Shown here: positions 32,052 to 40,052 of the stretch, piece after piece
Layout: the number at the start of each line of letters is the position of its first letter
Numbering within the stretch: the stretch's first letter is position 1
NCBI GenBank assembly: GCA_026710865.1
Contig: JAPOQG010000360.1
Coordinates: forward strand, 1 to 42,768
From: Acidimicrobiaceae bacterium
GTDB lineage: Bacteria; Actinomycetota; Acidimicrobiia; Acidimicrobiales; Aldehydirespiratoraceae
Length of the DNA: 42,768 nt
Direction: 5' to 3'
Notes under the pieces: model-generated
Seen by the model: only the letters and a program-made list of their open reading frames with translations
What the model was told of the DNA's origin: nothing
Database searches by the model: none
Position numbers and translations under genes: made by a program

Positions 32052-32150
32052 TCGAACGCGTGTTCCACAAACATGTGTACGGATATACTCCTGTATCGAA
32101 CATGTGTTCCCTGAACATGTGTTCGATACATTAGCCGAACGCACGTTCGC
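32052..32150. promoter_or_regulatory. SOS operator: four LexA boxes between lexA and the LysM gene
   Basis: Four 16-bp sites fit the actinobacterial/Gram-positive SOS box CGAAC-N4-GTTCG: TCGAACGCGTGTTCCA, TCGAACATGTGTTCCC, CTGAACATGTGTTCGA and CCGAACGCACGTTCGC, starting at 32052, 32096, 32111 and 32135. The middle two abut each other. A weaker ACATGTGT half-site lies between the first two. The region is visibly more AT-rich than its surroundings and carries a TATACT hexamer. LexA binding here would repress both divergent genes. Confidence 0.9.
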
Positions 32151-32188
32151 ACACAACCCCTAGCCCGCTCCCGAGATCGGAGACAGAC

Positions 32189-32833
32189 ATGACGCCGCCG
32201 GCCCACCGCAAGCCGCTCACCGCCCGCCGCCGCCAGATTCTCGACATGATCGTCGAACACCAGCGAGACCGCGGCTACCCGCCGTCGATCCGGGAGATCG
32301 CAGCCAAGGTCGGTCTGAGGTCGCCCGCCTCGGTCAAGGCCCACCTCGATGTGCTCGACTCGGCCGGCTACCTGCGGGTCGACCCGACCCGTCCCCGGGC
32401 CATCGAGGTCCGCTACGACGAGAACTCCGGCGCGGCCGTCGAGCGCCGCCCGGTGCGCCACGTTCCCCTCGTCGGCGACGTCGCTGCCGGCACGGGCGTG
32501 CTCGCCTCCGAGAACGTCGAGGAACTGGTGCCGATGCCGGCCGACCTCACCGGCGAGGGCGACCTGTTCATGCTGCGGGTGCGGGGCGACTCCATGATCG
32601 ATGCCGGAATCCTCGACGGCGACTACGTGGTGTGCCGGGCCCAGAGCACCGCGGAGGACGGCGAGGTGGTCGTGGCCGGGATCCCCGGCGACGAGGCCAC
32701 CGTCAAGACACTGCGGCGCGGCGCCGGGCGGGTCGTTCTGGAGCCGGCCAACCAGCACATGGAGCCGATGGAGTTCGGGCCCGACGAGGTGGCCGTCTAC
32801 GGCAAGGTGGTCACCATGATGCGCCGCTACTAG
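32189..32833 (+). CDS. lexA: SOS repressor LexA
   Basis: A 214-aa transcriptional repressor and self-cleaving protease. The N-terminal winged helix reads LTARRRQILDMIVEHQRDRGYPPSIREIAAKVGLRSPASVKAHL. The cleavage site is Ala100-Gly101 in GDVAAGTG. The catalytic Ser135 lies in RGDSMIDAGI and Lys173 in TVKTLRR, the full S24 dyad. RecA filaments would trigger autocleavage. The four SOS boxes directly upstream imply autoregulation. The ATG is 11 bases after a weak GGAG-like GGAGACAG. A GCCGCC/GGCGGC stem just after the stop could end transcription before the convergent dapE. Confidence 0.97.
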   Translation: MTPPAHRKPLTARRRQILDMIVEHQRDRGYPPSIREIAAKVGLRSPASVKAHLDVLDSAGYLRVDPTRPRAIEVRYDENSGAAVERRPVRHVPLVGDVAAGTGVLASENVEELVPMPADLTGEGDLFMLRVRGDSMIDAGILDGDYVVCRAQSTAEDGEVVVAGIPGDEATVKTLRRGAGRVVLEPANQHMEPMEFGPDEVAVYGKVVTMMRRY

Positions 32834-32929
32834 CCGCCACGGGCCGCGGCGGCAGCCTCACCGGCTCTCATCGCAAGAATCGGCTGCACCTGCCAGAAGA
32901 CGCGGAGAATGCCAGGGGCCGGGCCGGTC

Positions 32930-34102
32930 CTACAGCTCGGGGAGCCGTTCGGGGATGTCGTCGTCCCATTCGGGACAGTCCCGGCTGCCCTGGGGAAGGG
33001 TGCCGTCGATCAGCAGATCCTCGAGGACGCGGTAGACCCTGTGCAGCGAGTCGCGGTGCACCTGCTCCTGGACGGTGTGGGCCAGCAGCGGATCGCCGGG
33101 CCCGAAGTTCGATGCCGGCACTCCCCGCGCAGCGAAGAACGCGGCGTCGGTCCATCCCAGCTTGGCTCGGGGAGGGGCGCCGCTGTTGCGCAACAGCGCC
33201 TTCAGCAGCGAGTGGTCGAGGCCCGGGTCGGCCGCAGGCGCCCAGTCGACGACCTCCAGCACATCGCCGGCATCGAGCAGCGGCTCGAGCAGGCCGCGAA
33301 CGTGCTGCTCGGCCTGCTCGGGCGTGCGATCGGGGGCGAAGCGGTGGTTGATCGTCAGCGTCGCCGCGTCGGGAACGACGTTGCCGGCCACGCCGCCCGA
33401 GACCTCCACGGCCTGCAGCCCCTCGCGGAACTCGCATCCCGAAATCACCGGCCGGCGGGGCTCGTAGCCGTCGACCACCTCCAGGAGGGCGCCGAGCCGG
33501 TGGACGGCGTTGCGTCCCATCCAGGCCCGGGCGGTGTGGGCCCGCTCGCCGGCCAGAGTCACCTTGATCCGCATGGTGCCCTGGCAGCCCGCCTCGACGA
33601 TCCCCCCGGTCGGCTCCAACAGCACGGCCACATCGGCCGACAGCAGGTCGGGGCGGGCCTCGGCCACCTCGCGCAGGCCATTGTGGACCGCGTCCACCTC
33701 CTCGCGAGCGTAGAACACATAGGTGACGTCGACGATCGGGCGCCTGCTGTTCAGTGCCGTCTCGAGGAGCACCGCGAGACCGCCCTTCATGTCGGTGGCC
33801 CCCACGCCCGACAGCATGTCGCCGTCGATGCGAGCCTCGGCATTGCCCTTGGGAGGCACGGTGTCGGTGTGGCCGGCCAGGGCGATGCGCCACTGGCGGC
33901 CCAACTGGGTGCGAGCCACGAGATTGTCCCCGATGCGGAAGACGTCGAGATGCGCGGCGTCGCGCAGTTCCTCCTCGATCAGATCGGCGATGCGCCCCTC
34001 GTTGAAGCTCACCGACGGCACAGCCACCAAGTCAGCCGCCAGCAGGAACGGATCGCCCGTCAGCAGACCGTCATCATCTGTTCTTTCATGGATACAAGCC
34101 AC
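32930..34102 (-). CDS. dapE: Succinyl-diaminopimelate desuccinylase
   Basis: M20-family zinc peptidase of 390 aa that removes succinate from N-succinyl-LL-DAP. Motifs are LAGHTDTVPPKGN (first metal His/Asp), SGVGATDMKGGLAV (bridging Asp), VFYAREEVD (catalytic Glu-Glu), LLEPTGGIVEAGCQGT and WTDAAFFAARGVPASNFGPGDPLLAHTVQEQV (late ligand His). It lacks the long dimerisation extension of some peptidase relatives. The start is GTG (MACIHERTDDDG), six to eight bases after a TATA-rich hexamer, so the message may be leaderless; a start nearer LLTGDPFLLAADL is possible. With dapD, dapC and dapF nearby it completes the succinylase branch. Confidence 0.9.
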   Translation of the reverse strand: MACIHERTDDDGLLTGDPFLLAADLVAVPSVSFNEGRIADLIEEELRDAAHLDVFRIGDNLVARTQLGRQWRIALAGHTDTVPPKGNAEARIDGDMLSGVGATDMKGGLAVLLETALNSRRPIVDVTYVFYAREEVDAVHNGLREVAEARPDLLSADVAVLLEPTGGIVEAGCQGTMRIKVTLAGERAHTARAWMGRNAVHRLGALLEVVDGYEPRRPVISGCEFREGLQAVEVSGGVAGNVVPDAATLTINHRFAPDRTPEQAEQHVRGLLEPLLDAGDVLEVVDWAPAADPGLDHSLLKALLRNSGAPPRAKLGWTDAAFFAARGVPASNFGPGDPLLAHTVQEQVHRDSLHRVYRVLEDLLIDGTLPQGSRDCPEWDDDIPERLPEL

Positions 34103-34108
34103 AATTCA

Positions 34109-34116
34109 GGTATATC
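34109..34116 (-). promoter_or_regulatory. Candidate -10 element of dapE
   Basis: The minus strand reads GATATACC directly before the dapE GTG, in an AT-rich patch within a 145-bp gap after dapD. A separate promoter for dapE with little or no leader is plausible. No -35 is convincing. Confidence 0.35.
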
Positions 34117-34247
34117 AGGTCGTGGTGACAATCGCACTCGCGGCGAGCCGCCGGCCGGGCCGGGGACTGGTCGCCGCCCGGCGGGACCGCCTCCCCGACG
34201 GCAGGGATGCCTCGACGGCCGTTCGAGCAGATCACGACCGGTGGCGG

Positions 34248-35072
34248 TCAGGTGGTGGCGCCGTGGTCGCGCAGGATCTGGTTGAGGGCCGACTTGTCGT
34301 GGCGCTCGCCCTCGGACAGGCGCTTGATCACCAGCACCGCGGGCAGGCCGAACTGGCCTCCGCCGAACTGGCGGGTCCGGGTGCCGAGCACCGCCACCGA
34401 CCAGGGCGGCACCTCGCCCCGGCCCAGCTCCTCGCCGGTCTCGGCGTCGATGACGGGGATCGACCCGGTGAGGATCGCCCCTGCTCCCAGCACCGTGCCC
34501 CGCCCGACGCGGGCGCCGTCGGCCACGATGCAGCGGCTGCCGATCAGGCAGTCGTCCTCGACGATCACGGGCTGGGCCACCGGAGGCTCCAGCACGCCGC
34601 CGATACCGACCCCGCCCGAGAGGTGGACGTTGGCGCCGATCTGGGCGCAAGACCCCACCGTCGCCCAAGTGTCCACCATCGCGTTGGCGCCCACGTGGGC
34701 GCCGATGTTGGTGTAGCTGGGCATCATGATCACGCCCGGCGCCTGGTAGCTGCCCCAGCGGGCCGACGCTCCGGGCACCACCCGCACGCCCCGGGCCGCG
34801 TAGCCGGTCTTGAGCGGGATCTTGTCGGCGAACTCGAAGGGGCCGAGCTCGATGGTGCTCATCCTGGCCGTGGAGAACAGCAGCAGGATGGCCTGCTTGC
34901 ACCACTGATTGACCTGCACCGTGCCGTCGTCGAGCACTTCGGCCACCCGGGCCTCGCCGGTGTCGAGGGCGTCGATGGCCTCGTGCACGGTGGCGGTCAC
35001 CTCGGGGTCGTCGCCGTCGAGGTCGGGGCGGGCTTCCCAGAGCTGGCTGATGCGGGACTCAAGCGTGGACAT
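34248..35072 (-). CDS. dapD: Tetrahydrodipicolinate N-succinyltransferase
   Basis: Adds succinyl from succinyl-CoA to tetrahydrodipicolinate in DAP and lysine synthesis. The protein is 274 aa, exactly the usual E. coli-like length, when started at MSTLESRISQLWEARP. The ORF-track start is 30 codons too early and enters the intergenic repeat. FADKIPLKTGYAARGVRVVPGASARWGSY precedes the left-handed beta-helix: MMPSYTNIGAHVGANAMVDTWATVGSCAQIGANVHLSGGVGIGGVLEPP. VEDDCLIGSRCIVADGARVGRGTVLGAG follows. It lies downstream of dapC on the same strand. Confidence 0.95.
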   Translation of the reverse strand: MSTLESRISQLWEARPDLDGDDPEVTATVHEAIDALDTGEARVAEVLDDGTVQVNQWCKQAILLLFSTARMSTIELGPFEFADKIPLKTGYAARGVRVVPGASARWGSYQAPGVIMMPSYTNIGAHVGANAMVDTWATVGSCAQIGANVHLSGGVGIGGVLEPPVAQPVIVEDDCLIGSRCIVADGARVGRGTVLGAGAILTGSIPVIDAETGEELGRGEVPPWSVAVLGTRTRQFGGGQFGLPAVLVIKRLSEGERHDKSALNQILRDHGATT

Positions 35073-35140
35073 GGGCTGAGAGGCTAGTGGCCTAGGAGCG
35101 GGCCCAAGGGTTGCGCGCCCCTCGCGGCACGGCGTCCCAC

Positions 35141-35175
35141 TTGCCGCTCTTGTTCGCCGCACTCACCGGCGCACC
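35141..35175 (-). repeat. Dispersed repeat, fragment E
   Basis: About 35 bp resembling the 3' half of the repeat family (TTGCCGCTCTTGTTCGCCGC on the plus strand). It lies in the gap between dapC and dapD. The other half of the element is not recognisable. Confidence 0.6.
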
Positions 35176-35278
35176 ATCCGTGCTCGACCCGAATATGTAG
35201 AGAACCTGTCATACGGCGGCAAGACCCGGGCAGATTCGGGCGAGCTTGATCTCTGCCACCAGGCCCGCAGCCGGCCGC

Positions 35279-36481
35279 TCACCTCGCCACGGCGTCCAAC
35301 AGCCGTGCCTGGGCGAGCTCCAGGCGATCGATTGGCTGCACGGCGGCAACCCGCACGAAGCCGCGCGGATCGACGGAGCCAGCTTCAGCGGGCTGTTCGC
35401 AGTAGAACTCGCCGGGACTGACGATCAGCCCGGCAGTACGGGCCAGGACATCCACACAGCTCCACGCATCCCCGCCACGAACCTGGGCCCAAACATAGAA
35501 GCCGCCGGACGGAAGAGGCGGCGGCGAGACGGCGAAGCCATTCTCGAGCGTGGGGCGATCGGTCCCGAAGGCCAGGTGCCGTCCTGCCAGACCCAGGACG
35601 TTCGACAGCATCGCGAGGCGCTCCCGGTACAGCTCGCGCTGGGTCTCGACGTGAGTCTGATCGCTCCAAGCGGCCACTGCTGCGGCTTGAACCGGGCCGG
35701 GCACCATGCAGCCCGCATGTTTGCGGCACTCCCGCAGGTAGTGGACCAGATCGGGATCGCCGGCGTAGAACCCGGCCCGCACGCCGGCCATGTTCGAGCG
35801 CTTCGACAGGGAGTGAACGGCCAGCACGCCCTGGGTGCCGCTTTCGAGGATGGTGCGCGGCGGGCCTTCCCATGTGAACTCGGCGTAGCACTCGTCGCTG
35901 GCCACCAGCACGCCGTTGGCCCGGCCCCAGGCCGCCGCGGCCGCCAGGTCGTCGAGCGCGCCGGCCGGATTGCCGGGCGTGTTGACCCACAGGCAAAGAG
36001 CGCGCCTCGCGTCCCGGGGCCTGATCGAGCTGATGTCGATGCGGAAGCGCTCGTCGACAGCAACCGGCACGGCGCGGCAGCCGGCCAGGGTCGCCCCCAT
36101 CGCGTACGACGGGTACGACACGGCCGGATACAGAACCGTGTCGCGGCCGGGGTGGCGCAGCCGGAGATAGCGGGGCAGGGAGACCACGAACTCCTTGGTG
36201 CCGATGCACGCCGCGACCTCTGCGTCGGGATCGACATCCGCGCCGAAGCGACGCTCGATCCAGGCCGACGCGGCCTGCCGGTACGCCGGAGAGCCGATCG
36301 ACGCCGGGTAGCCGCGCTCGGTGCCCGACTCGGCCAGCGCGGCCACCGCCTCCGGGGGTGGCGGATCGCAGGGGGTGCCGATCGAGCAGTCCACCGCGCC
36401 GCCCGGCAGCGCCTCGGCCGCCGCTCGCAGCGAGTTGAGCCTCTCATAGGGATATGCCGGCGGCACGAAGCCCGCGGTCAT
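35279..36481 (-). CDS. dapC: N-succinyl-diaminopimelate aminotransferase (DapC-type)
   Basis: PLP-dependent class I/II aminotransferase of 400 aa. YPASIGSPAYRQAASAWIERRFG, CLWVNTPGNPAGALDDLAAAAAWGR, VASDECYAEFTW and VHSLSKRSNMAGVRAGFYAG, with the PLP lysine in SLSKRSNMAG, match actinobacterial DapC. A Trp/Arg-containing C-terminal region (SGGFYVWAQVRGGDAW, FVRVAAVQP) completes the fold. Placement just upstream of dapD and dapE supports the DAP role. The start is ATG (MTAGFVPPAYPYERL) inside the longer ORF, with hflX ending 19 bp upstream. Confidence 0.92.
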   Translation of the reverse strand: MTAGFVPPAYPYERLNSLRAAAEALPGGAVDCSIGTPCDPPPPEAVAALAESGTERGYPASIGSPAYRQAASAWIERRFGADVDPDAEVAACIGTKEFVVSLPRYLRLRHPGRDTVLYPAVSYPSYAMGATLAGCRAVPVAVDERFRIDISSIRPRDARRALCLWVNTPGNPAGALDDLAAAAAWGRANGVLVASDECYAEFTWEGPPRTILESGTQGVLAVHSLSKRSNMAGVRAGFYAGDPDLVHYLRECRKHAGCMVPGPVQAAAVAAWSDQTHVETQRELYRERLAMLSNVLGLAGRHLAFGTDRPTLENGFAVSPPPLPSGGFYVWAQVRGGDAWSCVDVLARTAGLIVSPGEFYCEQPAEAGSVDPRGFVRVAAVQPIDRLELAQARLLDAVAR

Positions 36482-36500
36482 CGGTCGTCCTGCCGCGCAA

Positions 36501-37910
36501 TCATTCGCTTTCCCGGCCGTTGACCAGGTAGCGACTGAGGGCACCGACCGACGAGGGCTCCAGGCGGGCCCTGACCCGCATCCCCTCCTCGGTGGCGGTG
36601 GTGTCGAGCACCTGGCCCTCGCGGTGCACCCCCGCGAGCACGTCGCCCCGGTCCCAGGGCACCACCAGCTCGACCTCGCGGGCGACGCGGCGCATCCGGT
36701 CGCCGATGGCGCCCAGCAGTTCGTCGACGCCTTCGCCGGTGGCGGCCGACACGGCCACGGAGCCCTCGGTGCGCTCGGCCAGCCGGGCTGCGGCCGGGCC
36801 CAGGTCGCTCTTGTTGTACGCCACCAGCTCGGGGACCTCGTCCGCCTCGATCTCGGCCAGCACCTGGCGCACCGCCGCCATGGAGCCGTCGGTGTCGCTG
36901 TCGGCGCTGTCCACGACATGGACCAGCAGGTCGGCGTCGCGCACCACGTCGAGCGTCGTCTTGAACGCCTCCACCAGCTGGTGGGGCAGCTTGCGGACGA
37001 ACCCGACCGTGTCGGTGAGGAAGACCGTCTCGCCGCCGGGCAGGCCCAGCCGCCGGGTGGTGGGGTCGAGCGTGGCGAACAGGCGGTCCTCCACTGCCAC
37101 GGAGGCTGACGTGAGCCGGTTGAGCAGCGACGACTTGCCCGCGTTGGTGTAGCCGACGATGGCCACCGCCCGGTTGCGGGTGCGGGTGCGGGCCTTGGAC
37201 TGGGTGCGGCGGTGGCCGGCGATGCGGTGCAGGTCGGCCTCGAGCTTGTGGATGCGCCGCTCCAGGCGCCGGCGGTCGACCTCGAGCTGGGTCTCGCCGG
37301 GACCCCGGGTGCCGATGCCGCCGGCCTGCTGCGACAGCCGCCGGCCCGCGCCCCGCAGGCGGGGCAGCCGGTAGCGCAGCTGGGCCAGCTCCACCTGGGC
37401 CTTGCCCTCGGGCGTGCTGGCGTTCTGGGCGAAGATGTCGAGGATCACCGCGGTGCGGTCCAGGGCGGTGCGTCCGAGCAGCTTCTCCAGGTTGAACTGC
37501 TGCGCGGGGCTGAGCTCGTCGTCGAACACCACCGTGTCGCAGTCGACCTCCTCGGCCACGGCCCTGATCTCGCGAGCCTTTCCGGAACCCACGAAAGTGG
37601 CCGGGTCGGGGGCGGACCGGCGCTGGCAGACCCTCTCGACGGCATCGGCGCCGGCGGTGTCCACCAGCAGGCTCAACTCGTCGAGGGAGGCGTCGGTGGC
37701 CGCGGCGTCCCGGTCCGGCCGGGTCACGCCGACAAGGACGATCCGCTCCCGGAAGGCCCGGTCGATGAGACCGGGACCGTCCCCGCCGAAGTCGCCGAAC
37801 CCGCCCCGGTGCGTGTCGGCGGTGTCAGCGGGTGCGTCGTCTCCGTCGCTGCCGTCGAAGTCGCTGGATGGCTCGCCGTGGCCCTGCAGCGGCTCGTCGG
37901 CGTCAGACAC
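36501..37910 (-). CDS. hflX: Ribosome-associated GTPase HflX
   Basis: GTPase of 469 aa that splits or rescues stalled ribosomes. An acidic disordered N terminus rich in Asp and Gly (DFDGSDGDDAPADTAD) precedes the HflX domain: ATFVGSGKAREI, VVFDDELSPAQQFNLEKLL and ELAQLRYRLPRLRG. G-domain motifs are GYTNAGKSSLLNRL (G1), ATLDPTTRR (switch I), LTDTVGFVRKLPHQLVEAF (G3) and AYNKSD (G4). Its start overlaps the end of dapF by eight bases, and dapC follows closely. The dapF-hflX adjacency is a classic actinobacterial arrangement. Confidence 0.95.
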   Translation of the reverse strand: MSDADEPLQGHGEPSSDFDGSDGDDAPADTADTHRGGFGDFGGDGPGLIDRAFRERIVLVGVTRPDRDAAATDASLDELSLLVDTAGADAVERVCQRRSAPDPATFVGSGKAREIRAVAEEVDCDTVVFDDELSPAQQFNLEKLLGRTALDRTAVILDIFAQNASTPEGKAQVELAQLRYRLPRLRGAGRRLSQQAGGIGTRGPGETQLEVDRRRLERRIHKLEADLHRIAGHRRTQSKARTRTRNRAVAIVGYTNAGKSSLLNRLTSASVAVEDRLFATLDPTTRRLGLPGGETVFLTDTVGFVRKLPHQLVEAFKTTLDVVRDADLLVHVVDSADSDTDGSMAAVRQVLAEIEADEVPELVAYNKSDLGPAAARLAERTEGSVAVSAATGEGVDELLGAIGDRMRRVAREVELVVPWDRGDVLAGVHREGQVLDTTATEEGMRVRARLEPSSVGALSRYLVNGRESE

Positions 37911-38754
37911 CGGCGACGTCCACTGCAGCCACGTAGGTCGACTCGCCGGTGAGCGTCACGGGCCCCGAGAGGTCTACCCGGGCGTTTCCGCCGGCCATTC
38001 GCACGGTGACATTGTGACCCACTTCGCCCCAGCGATGAAAGACGGCCGCGGCGGCCACCGCGCCGGTTCCGCAGGCCGCGGTCGCTCCCGCTCCCCGCTC
38101 CCAGACGCCCAGCGTCACCTCGTCGGCACCGGTGACTGCCCCGAAGTGGACATTCATGCCGCCGCTGAACAGCGCCTCCACCGCCGGGCCGGCCTCCGGC
38201 AGCGGCACCGCCGCCGGATCGGCAACGGAGAGCACGGCGTGGGGGTTGCCCACGTCGATCGTGTCCCAGCGCTCGATTGCGCCAGGCCCGAGAATGCCTG
38301 CCACGGCGGCCTCAGGGCTGCGACTGAGCCGATCGGGAAGGGGACCGGGGCCGAGCGAGCCCATCTCGGTGGTTCCAACCACCGTGCCGGGGATCTCGAT
38401 CGGCCGGATCGAGCACCGGCGCGGGCCGGCCACGGTGTTCACGACGATGTCCAGCTCGGCCGCTGCGAGGGTGACGGCAATGGCGTGCGCCAGGCACCTG
38501 AGTCCGTTGCCGGACATCTCGGCCGGTGAGCCGTCGGAGTTCCAGAGCCGCATGGTCGCGAAGCGGTCCGCCTCCGCGGCGGCAGGGTCCAGCACGGCGA
38601 AGATCAGCCCGTCCGCGCCCACGCCCCGGCGCCGATGGCACAGCGCGCCGGCCGTCCGGGCCGCGTCGGCATCGCCCGGCATCTCATCCACGAGCGCGAC
38701 GAGGAAGTCGTTGCCCAGCCCATGAAGCTTGTGGAGCGTCAGCCCGGCGGCCAT
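37903..38754 (-). CDS. dapF: Diaminopimelate epimerase
   Basis: Converts LL-DAP to meso-DAP for peptidoglycan and lysine. Length 283 aa. Motifs are HKLHGLGNDFLV, RRRGVGADGLIF, NSDGSPAEMSGNGLRCLAH and GAGATAACGTGAVAAA. The C-terminal catalytic Cys is present (ACGTG). The first catalytic position, normally Cys in MCGNG, is Ser here (MSGNG), which would alter the two-base mechanism or reflect a lineage variant. It is translationally linked to hflX. The DUF4143 ATPase gene lies 30 bp upstream. Confidence 0.93.
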   Translation of the reverse strand: MAAGLTLHKLHGLGNDFLVALVDEMPGDADAARTAGALCHRRRGVGADGLIFAVLDPAAAEADRFATMRLWNSDGSPAEMSGNGLRCLAHAIAVTLAAAELDIVVNTVAGPRRCSIRPIEIPGTVVGTTEMGSLGPGPLPDRLSRSPEAAVAGILGPGAIERWDTIDVGNPHAVLSVADPAAVPLPEAGPAVEALFSGGMNVHFGAVTGADEVTLGVWERGAGATAACGTGAVAAAAVFHRWGEVGHNVTVRMAGGNARVDLSGPVTLTGESTYVAAVDVAGV

Positions 38755-38784
38755 GGGTGCAGTCTCGCGGGACCCGAGGCCGGT

Positions 38785-39996
38785 TCAACGCGGCGGCGGG
38801 ATGCGGTACTCCAGCAGCGAGGATTGCCCGGCGTCGAATCGCCTCAACACCTCGGCAAGCCCCGTGATGGGCACGATCTCGCAACGGCTCCGCTGCTGCG
38901 AGTCGGCGCCGCCGTACACCAACGTGCTGGATACGACGGTCGGCAGCAATTCTGCGATGCGGTCGAGCGACCGCGAGAAGCCTGTCGCGACGGTGGCGCC
39001 CGACTTGGCTTCTATGGCGTTGATGCCTCGACCCGTCTCGTAGAACAGGTCGCACTCGGTGCCCCGCGAGTCCCGAAAGAACGACAGCCGGGGCTCGCGG
39101 CCGCGGTTGTAGCAGTGCTTGAGCGCCTCGGTGACCACCACGTTCTCAAAGAGCTCGCCCCGCAGCGGATGGGTCGTCACCTGGGCGGGGCTCTCGATTC
39201 CGAGCAGATAGCTGGCGAGGCCGACATCGTAGAAGTACAGCTTGGGCGACTTCACCAGCCGCTTGCGGATGTTGGCCGCGTAGGGCGGCAACAAGAACGC
39301 GACGTAGCTGCGCTCCAGCAGCGCCAGCCACTGCCGGATCGTGGTGTGGGACACTCCCACGTCGTCGCTGAGCGCGGTCAGGTTCAGCAGTCGGCCAACC
39401 CGTCCCGCACAGAGTGCCACGAACTGTCTGAATGCGGGCAGGTTCCCCACACCGCCCATCCGGCGCACGTCACGCTCAACGTAGGTCTCGAAGTAGTCGC
39501 CGAGCGCCTGGCGAGGCTCAAGCCTCTGGTCCAGTATGCGCGGGTAGAAGCCGCCGAAGATGATCTCGCCCAGCGACTCACCGGCACCGGTGCGCCGCCT
39601 CTCCTCGAGCGAGAACGGAAGCAGGCGCAGCAGCGCGGTGCGACCCGCCAGCGACTCGCTCACGGCGTCGGTGAGCTTCAGGTTCTCGCTGCCCGTGAGG
39701 ACGTAGCGGCCGTTGCCGCCGTCGGCGTCCGCAACCTCCTTCAGATATGGGATCAGCGATGGGACGTGCTGGATCTCATCGATGACCGCCGGCATCCCGA
39801 GCCCGGCGAGAAACCCGCGCGGATCCGACTCGGCGTGGTCCCGCACATCGAGCGCGTCGAGGGTGCGGTAGGCCAGATCGTTGAAGGCAGCACGGCAGAG
39901 CGTCGTCTTGCCGGCCTGCCGCGGCCCGGTCACCGTCACGAACGGGTACTGCCCGAACAGCGTCACAAGCCGTTCGGTGATCTCTCTTCGGATCAT
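38785..39996 (-). CDS. AAA ATPase with DUF4143 C-terminal domain
   Basis: A 403-aa P-loop protein of the AAA_14/DUF4143 type. Walker A is TVTGPRQAGKTTLC near residue 24 and Walker B is PAVIDEIQHVPSLIPYL near residue 70. YVLTGSENLKL (sensor 1-like) follows, then LPFSLEER. The middle has a helix-turn-helix-like ALSDDVGVSHTTIRQWLALLE. The DUF4143 end carries GTECDLFYE...NAIEAKSG, a PD-(D/E)xK nuclease-like D-(E-x-K) pattern. These genes are common, mobile, and of uncertain function. It interrupts the miaA-dapF order known from relatives, and a 12-bp inverted repeat lies at its promoter. Confidence 0.9.
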   Translation of the reverse strand: MIRREITERLVTLFGQYPFVTVTGPRQAGKTTLCRAAFNDLAYRTLDALDVRDHAESDPRGFLAGLGMPAVIDEIQHVPSLIPYLKEVADADGGNGRYVLTGSENLKLTDAVSESLAGRTALLRLLPFSLEERRRTGAGESLGEIIFGGFYPRILDQRLEPRQALGDYFETYVERDVRRMGGVGNLPAFRQFVALCAGRVGRLLNLTALSDDVGVSHTTIRQWLALLERSYVAFLLPPYAANIRKRLVKSPKLYFYDVGLASYLLGIESPAQVTTHPLRGELFENVVVTEALKHCYNRGREPRLSFFRDSRGTECDLFYETGRGINAIEAKSGATVATGFSRSLDRIAELLPTVVSSTLVYGGADSQQRSRCEIVPITGLAEVLRRFDAGQSSLLEYRIPPPR

Positions 39997-40015
39997 GGAT
40001 GCATGCTACCCACTT

Positions 40016-40052
40016 CTGCACAATCTGCAATCTACACTTTCAGATTGTGCAG
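40016..40052. promoter_or_regulatory. Perfect 12-bp inverted repeat upstream of the DUF4143 ATPase gene
   Basis: CTGCACAATCTG and CAGATTGTGCAG flank a 13-base spacer that itself repeats part of the arm (CAATCT). It lies 20 bp upstream of the ATPase start and includes the last codons and stop of miaA. The patch is strikingly AT-rich for this genome. It could be an operator for the ATPase gene, a terminator for miaA, or an insertion junction. Confidence 0.6.

Noticed and set aside
36482-36919. N-terminal extension of the dapC ORF
   Set aside because: It overlaps hflX out of frame, and an ATG at the expected position gives a normal-length aminotransferase.
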